From contig CAZXGG010000017.1 in assembly GCA_964640125.1 (NCBI GenBank), forward strand, positions 1 through 51,732: DNA of 51,732 nt. The letters run 5' to 3'. Positions 32,661-39,986 of this stretch are shown here, piece after piece. Each line of letters starts with the position of its first letter. Within the stretch, counting starts at the first letter, position 1. The position numbers and the translations under genes were made by a program. The notes under the pieces are model-generated. The model was not told the DNA's origin. It made no database searches and saw nothing but the letters and a program-made list of their open reading frames with translations. The stretch comes from G020353115 sp964640125 (GTDB lineage Bacteria; Bacteroidota; Bacteroidia; Bacteroidales; VadinHA17).

Positions 32661-33791
32661 TCAGGCATTGATCATCATCGGCATCAATAACATAAGAACA
32701 TCTTCATCTTCATTATCTTTCTCAGCAGGAACCAGCAAACCAGCCCTGGTGGGATCAGAAAGTTCTAACACTACCTCTTCGGACGATATATTTGATAAGA
32801 TCTCTATCAGGAAAACTGATTTGAATCCGATTTCCATGTCGTCACCATCATATTGACAATTCAGTCGTTCATAGGCTGAGATTGAAAAATCAATATCCTG
32901 CGCGGAAATTGTAAGTTGATTCCCTGTAAGCTGCAACTTCACCAGATTGCTTGCCTGGTTTGAGAAAACCGAAACCCGTTTCAGTGTATTGAAGAAGTCA
33001 ATCCGGTTGATGGTTAGTTTATTAGGATTGTTTTCAGGAATAACCGAATTATAACTGGGATAATTCCCTTCCACCAGCCGGCACACCAATTTATAGTTTG
33101 ACAGGTTAAAAAAAGCATTTTTCTCATCAAACTCGATGGATACAGGGTTTTGTTCTTTTGGCAAGATATTTCGCAGCAGAGAGGCTGGCTTTTTTGGCAG
33201 GATAAAGGTGGAGTCAGTGCCAGCATTTGCATCACTTCGCTGATACCTCACGAGTTTATGGGCATCTGAAGCGACAAACGTAAGGTTTTGAAGTCCCAGC
33301 TCAACCAGGATACCATTCATCACCGGCCGCAGTTCATCATCTGCTGTGGCAAACAGTGTTTTTGTGATTCCCGACTGAAGCACATCCGGGTCAACTGAAA
33401 AGGAACCTTTTTTATCCTCCTTTATGTTAGGCAATTGGGGAAAATCACTCCCTTTCTGTCCAACAATACTGAATTTCCCATTCTCGGAACTAATCACAAT
33501 AGCCAGACTATCCATGTTGATCTCAAAGGTCAGTGGCTGTTCCGGGAATTCTTTTAATGTATCGGTCAGAATCCTTGCTGGAATAGCAATGGCGCCGGAA
33601 TCAGAGGCATTCTCAAGCATCATTTTGGTGATCAGTGTAGATTCGAGATCAGATGCTGTAATTTCCAGTTCATTACCATCCAACCGAAACAGGAAATTAT
33701 CCAGGATGGGAAGTGTATTTTTGGAGCTAATAACCCTGCTGACTGCCTGCAAATGGCTTAACAGGTCAGTGCTTGATACAACGAATTTCAT
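32661..33791 (-). CDS. dnaN: DNA polymerase III beta sliding clamp
   Basis: This 376-residue protein forms the ring-shaped processivity clamp that holds polymerase III on DNA. It starts MKFVVSSTDLLSHLQAVSRV. The three clamp domains are visible through ASDLESTLIT, VASDAHKLVRYQRS and QDIDFSISAYERL, and the C-terminus ends VLMLLMPMMINA, near the usual P-M-R-like tail. I use the ATG at 33791; an ORF extension to 33821 adds residues with no family match. Placement after gldF-gldG-DUF4340 is a known Bacteroidota arrangement. No dnaA or recF is adjacent. Confidence 0.95.
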   Translation of the reverse strand: MKFVVSSTDLLSHLQAVSRVISSKNTLPILDNFLFRLDGNELEITASDLESTLITKMMLENASDSGAIAIPARILTDTLKEFPEQPLTFEINMDSLAIVISSENGKFSIVGQKGSDFPQLPNIKEDKKGSFSVDPDVLQSGITKTLFATADDELRPVMNGILVELGLQNLTFVASDAHKLVRYQRSDANAGTDSTFILPKKPASLLRNILPKEQNPVSIEFDEKNAFFNLSNYKLVCRLVEGNYPSYNSVIPENNPNKLTINRIDFFNTLKRVSVFSNQASNLVKLQLTGNQLTISAQDIDFSISAYERLNCQYDGDDMEIGFKSVFLIEILSNISSEEVVLELSDPTRAGLLVPAEKDNEDEDVLMLLMPMMINA

Positions 33792-33896
33792 AGCATGAAG
33801 TTGATGTTTATTATTTATCAATTATACGAAAAATTTATCAAGAAGCCAATTAATAAAAACGCAAATGAAAGACTCTTTACGAATTAAGATCATTAA

Positions 33897-34892
33897 TCAT
33901 TCATTATCGTTCAATAAAAAATAGCCGCGTTCTTTTAGGACGGGGTCAATATCAACATATTTAACGATAACCAACTCTTTCTCATCATTCATCCTTGCAT
34001 AAACCCGGTTCAAATCAATTTCCGGTTCACCGTTTTCCATTCCCCTGATGATGGGGTAGGTTCGTATGGTTACGCTCCTGCCCGATTGTTCCTGAATGGT
34101 AAGTTTATGCCTGGGTTGTAAGGAGAGAACAGCATGGATATCGACAGAATCGGAATCAAACACCCAACGCTCAAACCGGAGGTTGTTGAAATAGGAAAGA
34201 TACCGGTATACCCTTGCTGTATCGAGGTTCTGTACTATTTCTTCCTCCGGGAGGGATCGTAATTTTACTGCACCTGGACTCTCCTGGTAAATCACGAACG
34301 ATTGAAGCTCATTATCATAAATCAACAGTCTAACCATTCGTATTTCCGATGGTTGACAGGAGTAGAGGGTATGTGGTAGCCAGAACTTCTCATTGGTAAC
34401 AAACAGGGAGCCAACATTACCTGAATATCCGGGTATATTCACGATAAAGGGTGTTCCTTTTTCCCTTTTTTTGAAGTAATTCCCATACGCATTGGATGTT
34501 ACGGGATAAACAAGAAATGATCTGACCCTTCCCGGTCTTTCTCTAATCTCAACCCGTATTACGGAAGATGAATCACGCTTCCATTCTTCCTGGAACTGGG
34601 ATTCAGGAACAGTCGATTTTATGGATATACGGGACAGTGTTTCAAGGAGGAACCGGATAGCCGATGGTCTTGCTTCATACCGGTTATTGACCATCCATCC
34701 CGATTCCCCTTTGGTCAACATCAACCGCTCTTCCTGTTTTTCAAGAATAACAGCAGTTACCCTGTCACTCTCTTTAATGGAGAAATCACTGCTGTCCACC
34801 GAAAAACCACCATATCTCCGTATTAAGATCAGGGAAATGAGCAGGATGATGACCAACCCGATGATAATGATATATGTACGGTACTGTTTCAA
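33897..34892 (-). CDS. DUF4340 domain-containing protein of the gld ABC cluster
   Basis: This 331-residue protein has one N-terminal membrane helix (residues 6-25, YIIIIGLVIILLISLILIRR), and the remainder should be outside the membrane. The start of the soluble part (SDFSIKESDRVTAVIL, then RLMLTKGESGWMVNNRYEA) is characteristic of DUF4340, a domain regularly encoded after gldG/ABC auxiliary proteins. It lies 47 nt downstream of gldG, and dnaN follows after 105 nt. A role as accessory subunit of the GldF-GldG transporter is inferred from context only. Confidence 0.85.
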   Translation of the reverse strand: MKQYRTYIIIIGLVIILLISLILIRRYGGFSVDSSDFSIKESDRVTAVILEKQEERLMLTKGESGWMVNNRYEARPSAIRFLLETLSRISIKSTVPESQFQEEWKRDSSSVIRVEIRERPGRVRSFLVYPVTSNAYGNYFKKREKGTPFIVNIPGYSGNVGSLFVTNEKFWLPHTLYSCQPSEIRMVRLLIYDNELQSFVIYQESPGAVKLRSLPEEEIVQNLDTARVYRYLSYFNNLRFERWVFDSDSVDIHAVLSLQPRHKLTIQEQSGRSVTIRTYPIIRGMENGEPEIDLNRVYARMNDEKELVIVKYVDIDPVLKERGYFLLNDNE

Positions 34893-34939
34893 TTTTTTAT
34901 GCTATCTGACCTCCCTGAGTCAACACGTTCAACATCAAT

Positions 34940-36646
34940 CTAAACCACTGCAAATCTCCTCCTTCTTATCAACCGAATTACCAGTCCAAACAACATGAGG
35001 AGGATTACAGGAATCACGGTATTTATCAGTTGAATAGCAACCTGGTGCTGATTGATCTTCGATCGGTCGAGGAGTCTCAGTTTCAATTCCCTTGACCGCA
35101 ATTCCATAAGGTTCGATTCATCAATGAGGTAGTTTATGCAGTTAACAATGAAATCCTTATTGCCATAAAATTGTTGTGTGTAACGGTCCTGGTCCAGGGG
35201 CAGGGGAATAATCCTGTCACCGGTCACGCGCACTTCATTTTTTATAACATCCCCGTCTGCAACAACAATCATCCGGTTTAGCGAACTCGATGCTATGAAA
35301 AGAAAATCAGCAGAGGGTGCATATTCAGAGACCATGCGGTTTTTGAACAGCGACTCAAAGGTGCCCTCCAGGAGTACCGCCACCGGAAGATAGGATTTAT
35401 TAAAATCTTTCTCTTCGGGTGTTTCGCTTACCTCCTGGAGAGAGATCAGGCAGGGAGGAGAAATGGTTGAGGAATATCTTGATGAACGGAGAAGGAAGGT
35501 TTTTTTAATAGCATCATTTCCCCCAACAGTATCCATTGCATTAACAAACTCAAGTTTAACCGGGTTTATGTTGCGTGTTATCGGCAGGTTGTCAGGGGGA
35601 ATGATGAGCGGGAAATAGTACCACGGTGCAGGGGCAAATTCAGGCTGTGCCCCAGCAAGGGCAATATTCACCGGTATAAGGGCAGAATTGATGTCCCTGA
35701 CGAGGATGGGATTAATTCGAACTCCATATTTGAATAACTGATCCTCGAGATTAATGGGATGATAGATACCGGCAGTTGAGGTGGCATAGACCAGGCTATC
35801 CCAGCTCACACGCACTGCATCAATCAACCAGAGCACTTTCCCACCGTTCATAATGTATTGATCAATCACGAACTTGTCTTTCTCCGAAAAGCGGTTCTCC
35901 GGTTTTGCAATAATGATAGCAGCATAATCATCAAGAATTCCCGGTGTTCCACCGATCATTCCACGGTCAATGGTATAAAATCGTGCCAGTTCCATGGTAA
36001 TATCGGCAACCCGGTACTCATCCAGCTCGCCATGGCCCTCAATGAACGCCACTTTGTGAATAGTGTCTGCACTCACATTCTTAATCGAACTAATTAGTTC
36101 ATATTCAAGACCTTCAATGGAATGATTCAGATTCTGTTCAGCAGAAAGTGCAGGATTGTTCCGTAAAAGATTCACGGCCATCTCCGACTTCTTGTAATTC
36201 AACATTAAACCGGGAAAAAGGATCTTTTGTGATGTTCCACCGTCTTTCTCTGCAACCTGAATATTGGTGGGCTTCAATCCCTTTGTTGCCAGTTCCCTGA
36301 AAATATCATTTCTTACTTCCTGATCCGGATTTTCCGAAGGATCAATGAATTCATAATCAATCTTCCTGTTGGAGTAAATCCTGAATTCATCCAACATATC
36401 CTTTACGCTTTTCCTCATTTTTTTAAAACCGATGGGCATCTCTCCATCCAGATAAACCTGAATGTATAACTCTTCTTCAAGGTTCTGTAAAATCTCTCTG
36501 GTTGTCCTGCTGAGCGAATACCTCTTTTCAGAGGTCAGATCAATTCTGAAGGATAACAGAGAAGAAAGATATCCAACAAGGACAATGATTACCAGTGCCA
36601 GGGATAGTTGTGTCAGATTTCTTATTTTCAGATCCTTTCGGTTCAC
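34940..36646 (-). CDS. gldG: Gliding-type ABC transporter auxiliary protein GldG
   Basis: This 568-residue protein has a membrane helix at about 15-33 and another at about 541-561 near the C-terminus (VIPVILLMLFGLVIRLI). Between them is the large periplasmic ABC-auxiliary domain, with FRIDLTSEKRYSLSRTTRE, VAFIEGHGELDE and AAIIIAKPENRFSEKDKFVI. GldG works with permease GldF and ATPase GldA. In Flavobacterium the genes are needed for gliding, but the same pair occurs in non-gliding Bacteroidales. gldA is not in the window. It is separated from gldF by 44 nt. Confidence 0.92.
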   Translation of the reverse strand: MNRKDLKIRNLTQLSLALVIIVLVGYLSSLLSFRIDLTSEKRYSLSRTTREILQNLEEELYIQVYLDGEMPIGFKKMRKSVKDMLDEFRIYSNRKIDYEFIDPSENPDQEVRNDIFRELATKGLKPTNIQVAEKDGGTSQKILFPGLMLNYKKSEMAVNLLRNNPALSAEQNLNHSIEGLEYELISSIKNVSADTIHKVAFIEGHGELDEYRVADITMELARFYTIDRGMIGGTPGILDDYAAIIIAKPENRFSEKDKFVIDQYIMNGGKVLWLIDAVRVSWDSLVYATSTAGIYHPINLEDQLFKYGVRINPILVRDINSALIPVNIALAGAQPEFAPAPWYYFPLIIPPDNLPITRNINPVKLEFVNAMDTVGGNDAIKKTFLLRSSRYSSTISPPCLISLQEVSETPEEKDFNKSYLPVAVLLEGTFESLFKNRMVSEYAPSADFLFIASSSLNRMIVVADGDVIKNEVRVTGDRIIPLPLDQDRYTQQFYGNKDFIVNCINYLIDESNLMELRSRELKLRLLDRSKINQHQVAIQLINTVIPVILLMLFGLVIRLIRRRRFAVV

Positions 36647-36690
36647 TGTTTGTCAAAGATTTTATCGCAATGAATCTGCCCGGGGGCCGG

Positions 36691-37422
36691 TTACCATTTG
36701 CGGCTCTGAATAACAATTTTAGTTAACAATACAAAAAGGGATATCACAAGAACATAATAAACGATATCCCGTGAATCCAATACTCCACGGCTCATGGATG
36801 TATAGTGTTCATTGATGCCCATTGTCAGGATAAATTGATCCATGGAACGAAAGATCGCAATGGAACTGATGTAATCGAAACCGATATACAGAATAAAACT
36901 GATTAGAACGGCTACAATAAATGCGATAACCTGATTGTCCGTCAGGGATGATGAAAAAACACCTATGGAAACATAAATGGCTGCAAGAAAAAACAGTCCG
37001 ATAAACGATCCCCATGTACCTCCGGTATCGATATTACCTGCTGGATTCCCAAGCAGATAAACCGAAAGGAAATAGACCAGGCACGGAATAAGTGCAAATA
37101 GCACGAGGATCAATCCTGCAAAGAATTTTGCCAGGATGATCTGGAGGTCGCTCAGTGGTCGGGTGAAAAGCAGTTCCATGGTTCCCGATTTTTTCTCATC
37201 AGCGAACGATCTCATGGTCACTGCCGGAACCAGGAAAAGAAATACCCACGGTGCAATGATAAACAGGGTATCGATGCTTGCATACCCATTGTCTATGACA
37301 TTCAGTTCACCCGGAAAGATCCACATAAACAGGCTATTCGCAACTAAAAACACAGTGATCACGATATAGCCTGTCGGGGTGCTGAAAAAAACGTTTATCT
37401 CTTTCCTGAATAATGCAAGCAT
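36691..37422 (-). CDS. gldF: ABC transporter permease GldF
   Basis: This 243-residue ABC-2 type permease has six predicted membrane helices. Typical features are MLALFRKEINVFFSTPTGYI at the start and the cytoplasmic coupling segment MRSFADEKKSGTMELLFTRP between helices 2 and 3. It pairs with GldG just downstream. A candidate promoter (37448-37455) sits between lpxB and gldF, so the gld-dnaN segment may be expressed separately from surE-lpxB. Confidence 0.92.
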   Translation of the reverse strand: MLALFRKEINVFFSTPTGYIVITVFLVANSLFMWIFPGELNVIDNGYASIDTLFIIAPWVFLFLVPAVTMRSFADEKKSGTMELLFTRPLSDLQIILAKFFAGLILVLFALIPCLVYFLSVYLLGNPAGNIDTGGTWGSFIGLFFLAAIYVSIGVFSSSLTDNQVIAFIVAVLISFILYIGFDYISSIAIFRSMDQFILTMGINEHYTSMSRGVLDSRDIVYYVLVISLFVLLTKIVIQSRKW

Positions 37423-37447
37423 TATGATGTTGAAAACGATTGTATAA

Positions 37448-37480
37448 CAAATGTAATGTATTATCCGGTCAATATACCAA
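37448..37480 (-). promoter_or_regulatory. Candidate internal promoter for gldF
   Basis: TACATTTG at 37448-37455 (minus) matches TAnnTTTG. A TTGG at 37477-37480 lies 21 nt upstream as a partial -33. The start would be near 37441 with a leader of about 19 nt. Confidence 0.45.
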
Positions 37481-38582
37481 CCATCCGTGCGGCAATTCGT
37501 TCCGATACTCCGGGAGGGCCAATGCGGTCATGCAAGTGATCATAATTTTTCAGCATCGTTTGCCTGTATTTCTGGTCATAGAGTAACTTATCCAATTCTG
37601 CTTTCAGTGAAACAGGGGTTAATTTATACTGCAGCAACTCTCTTACGACCGCTTCCTCCATGATCAGGTTAACCAGGGAGATAAAATGTACTTTTAACAG
37701 CAGGTAAACAATTAACATACCGATGAGGTTTGCCCTGTAGCATACTACCTGTGGAACCCTTAGCAATGCTGCTTCAAGGGTAGCGGTTCCCGATGTTACC
37801 AGAGCCGCCTCTGCACGGTTCATAACAGAATAGGTTTGCCCATAGATGAGTTGCACATCATATCCCTCTGTTAATTTCAAATAATAATCCCTTTCGATCA
37901 TCTGAGAGCAGGCAATGATAAACTGGTAACCGGGATAGGAACGAATGGTTTGCAACATCACGGGCAGGTTGTATTTGACCTCCTGCTTCCGGCTCCCAGG
38001 AATAAGTCCGATGACTGGTTTGTCAGGTAACTGATTCACTGCAAGGAACGCTTCGCGGCTTTCCATCTCTGCCCCTGCCCGGGTCACGGCATCCAGTACC
38101 GGATTGCCTTGATATTCAACCTCTATTTTAAACGTTTTATAATATTCAACCTCAAACGGTAAGATGGAAAACATCCGGTCAACGTATCGCTTTATCTTCT
38201 TCACTCTTCCTTCCTTCCAGGCCCATACTTTTGGTGAGATATAATAAAATACCTTAATCCCATGCTCCTTTCCAAATTGTGCAATCTTCAGATTAAAACC
38301 GGGATAATCAATCAGGATAAGCACATCCGGGGAGTAGTTGATGATATCCTGTTTACAAAAATCCAGGTTCCGTTTGATCACCCGGATGTTTCTCAGTACC
38401 TCAACATACCCCATAAATGCAAGATCACGGTAATTCCGCACCAATTTCCCACCCTCCTGCTCCATCAGGTCACCTCCCCATAAACGGAATTGAGCTTCTT
38501 TATCCGACTTTCTCAATCCCTTGATCAGGTTAGAACCATGCAGGTCTCCGGAAGCTTCTCCGGCTATGATGTAATATTTCAT
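37461..38582 (-). CDS. lpxB: Lipid-A-disaccharide synthase
   Basis: This 373-residue GT19 enzyme condenses UDP-2,3-diacylglucosamine with lipid X in lipid A synthesis at the inner membrane. The start MKYYIIAGEASGDLHGSNLI contains the family hallmark GEASGD. Other words are FMGYVEVLRN, LIDYPGFNLKIA, YYISPKVWAWKEGRVKKI, GLIPGSRKQEV, and TSGTATLEAALLRVPQVVCY. Its presence shows a Gram-negative outer membrane. It lies in the run surE-small membrane gene-lpxB, an arrangement I associate with Bacteroidota. Confidence 0.96.
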   Translation of the reverse strand: MKYYIIAGEASGDLHGSNLIKGLRKSDKEAQFRLWGGDLMEQEGGKLVRNYRDLAFMGYVEVLRNIRVIKRNLDFCKQDIINYSPDVLILIDYPGFNLKIAQFGKEHGIKVFYYISPKVWAWKEGRVKKIKRYVDRMFSILPFEVEYYKTFKIEVEYQGNPVLDAVTRAGAEMESREAFLAVNQLPDKPVIGLIPGSRKQEVKYNLPVMLQTIRSYPGYQFIIACSQMIERDYYLKLTEGYDVQLIYGQTYSVMNRAEAALVTSGTATLEAALLRVPQVVCYRANLIGMLIVYLLLKVHFISLVNLIMEEAVVRELLQYKLTPVSLKAELDKLLYDQKYRQTMLKNYDHLHDRIGPPGVSERIAARMVGILTG

Positions 38583-38627
38583 TGCGATCGGATAAATTCA
38601 ATTAACAACAATACCTTCTCCCGTGTC

Positions 38628-38927
38628 TCAGGTAAATACCCGGAGTCCAAGCACGATCAATGCCAGAATAATCGTTGCCAGCAGAACTCCCCTTGCTGAC
38701 TTCAGTTTATTAAGCCATATGAATGTAAAAAATATGAGAAGGTTTGGAATGACGCTAAGACTGATAATGTGAGTATACACCTTAAAAAAAATAAGTTGAT
38801 TGATATAGTCCTGGATGGAGAGATCCTGTGTGGTGATCAGGTAAATAACAAAGAGGGTCAATAATGGCCCTGCAATACCCAGCAGCAAACCCGTTGTGAG
38901 TGAATTAAATCTTGAATTCATAACCAT
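38628..38927 (-). CDS. Small three-helix membrane protein between surE and lpxB
   Basis: The protein has 99 residues (or 97 from the ATG at 38921). Three hydrophobic helices are clear: about 12-30 (LLLGIAGPLLTLFVIYLI), 54-70 (IISLSVIPNLLIFFTFIW) and 80-97 (GVLLATIILALIVLGLRVF). No catalytic motif is seen. It starts 22 nt after the surE stop and ends 45 nt before lpxB, so it is almost certainly in the same transcript. Function unknown; a link to the envelope is suggested only by position. Confidence 0.75.
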   Translation of the reverse strand: MVMNSRFNSLTTGLLLGIAGPLLTLFVIYLITTQDLSIQDYINQLIFFKVYTHIISLSVIPNLLIFFTFIWLNKLKSARGVLLATIILALIVLGLRVFT

Positions 38928-38949
38928 ATCCTTTGTGTGGTTAACCTGT

Positions 38950-39720
38950 TCAGATCCTCCAACTTTTTAATTCATCCAGCTGTTTAAAGGAGGTATAATC
39001 AGTGCTGATGGGGACAATGGAAACATAATTGTTTCTCAGAGCCCATTCATCCGTATCTTTTGCCTCGGGTTCATAGTTATTGAAATGTCCGGTCAGCCAG
39101 TAATACTCCCTGTTGAACGGATCTTTTCGTTTATCGTATTCCTCCTGCCAGTGCCCATCGGTCTGTCTGCAAATTTTTACGCCGTTGATCTGGTCCATGC
39201 TCCCCACCGGGATATTGACATTCAAACAGATCCCCCTGTCCAATCCATTCAACATCACCTGGTCTATGATTCGTTTCGAATAGATCTTTGCTGCGGTAAA
39301 ATCAGCGTGCCTGGAATAATCGAGAAGAGAAAACCCGATGGATCTTATTTTGTTTATCCCCCCTTCAATTGCTGCACCCATCGTACCGGAATAGACTACA
39401 CTGACTGATGCGTTTGATCCGTGATTAATGCCGGAAACGAGCAGATCCGGCTTTCTGTCGAGAAGCTGATTCAGGGCAAGTTTAACACAATCAACCGGTG
39501 TTCCGTTAACACTGAAGATCTTATGCGAAGGAGATTCTTCCATTAACGTAACCCGAAGCGGCTGTTTGATGGTGATAGCATGAGACATACCGGATTGACT
39601 CTGTTCCGGTGCCACAACCACCACATCACCGTAATCATGGACAACATCGATCAGTGCTTTTAATCCGGGGGCTTCAATCCCATCATCATTGGTAACCAGT
39701 ATCAAACCTCTATCTTCCAT
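38950..39720 (-). CDS. surE: 5'/3'-nucleotidase SurE
   Basis: This 256-residue metal-dependent nucleotidase removes phosphate from nucleoside monophosphates and is linked to stationary-phase survival. The metal-site motif is ILVTNDDGIEAPGL near the N-terminus; VAPEQSQSGMSHAITI, VNGTPVDCVKLALN and SGINHGSNASVSVVYSGTMG follow. I start at the ATG at 39720: the in-frame TTG at 39753 overlaps the -7 promoter element at 39751-39758. It is the first gene of the nine-gene minus-strand run reaching to 31118. Confidence 0.95.
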   Translation of the reverse strand: MEDRGLILVTNDDGIEAPGLKALIDVVHDYGDVVVVAPEQSQSGMSHAITIKQPLRVTLMEESPSHKIFSVNGTPVDCVKLALNQLLDRKPDLLVSGINHGSNASVSVVYSGTMGAAIEGGINKIRSIGFSLLDYSRHADFTAAKIYSKRIIDQVMLNGLDRGICLNVNIPVGSMDQINGVKICRQTDGHWQEEYDKRKDPFNREYYWLTGHFNNYEPEAKDTDEWALRNNYVSIVPISTDYTSFKQLDELKSWRI

Positions 39721-39750
39721 TCTACTATCTCGTTTTTCTGAAATTATTTG

Positions 39751-39758
39751 CAAAGATA
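39751..39758 (-). promoter_or_regulatory. -7 element of surE
   Basis: TATCTTTG on the minus strand matches TAnnTTTG, giving a start near 39744 and a leader of about 24 nt to the ATG at 39720. No -33 TTTG is seen at 19 nt. Confidence 0.55.
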
Positions 39759-39780
39759 ATAATATAATAATAGGCTTCCA

Positions 39781-39817
39781 CCTTCGCCAAGGCTTCGGTG
39801 GACAAGGAAGGCGAAGG
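39781..39817. repeat. 37-nt palindromic element
   Basis: CCTTCGCC (39781-39788) and GGCGAAGG (39810-39817) form a perfect 8-bp outer stem around AAGGCTTCGGTGGACAAGG. One frame reads LRQGFGG-like peptide, a motif I remember from dispersed repeats in metagenomic Bacteroidota and candidate-phylum contigs, though I cannot verify that here. Confidence 0.6.
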
Positions 39818-39890
39818 AAAATTTGCAGGCGGAGGGCGAGGAAGGTAAAGGAATGGATATATATTATATTCCTGGGAAAATAGCAGCCAA

Positions 39891-39945
39891 TAACAATAAA
39901 TAACTACAAATAACGATCCGCCTAGGCGGATCAAATAACTATTTA
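39891..39945 (+). repeat. TAAC-decamer array interrupted by an 18-bp perfect palindrome
   Basis: Units TAACAATAAA and TAACTACAAA are followed by TAAC, then the palindrome GATCCGCCTAGGCGGATC (39915-39932), then AAATAACTATTTA. On the minus strand the unit is GTTATTTNTA, the same core as the array at 29196. The array sits just upstream of the pheT promoter. Confidence 0.65.
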
Positions 39946-39957
39946 TCTTTTTTTCTT

Positions 39958-39965
39958 TACTTTTG
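39958..39965 (+). promoter_or_regulatory. -7 element of pheT
   Basis: TACTTTTG matches TAnnTTTG. The start would be near 39972, leaving about 15 nt before the ATG at 39987. Confidence 0.55.
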
Positions 39966-39986
39966 TTTTTTCAATAAGGACTATTT

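Noticed and set aside
34940..37422. gldF-gldG as evidence of gliding motility
   Set aside because: The pair is found in many non-gliding Bacteroidota, and no gldK-N, sprA or adhesin genes are in the window.
39753..39753. TTG start for surE
   Set aside because: It lies within the -7 element and adds residues with no family match; the ATG at 39720 fits.
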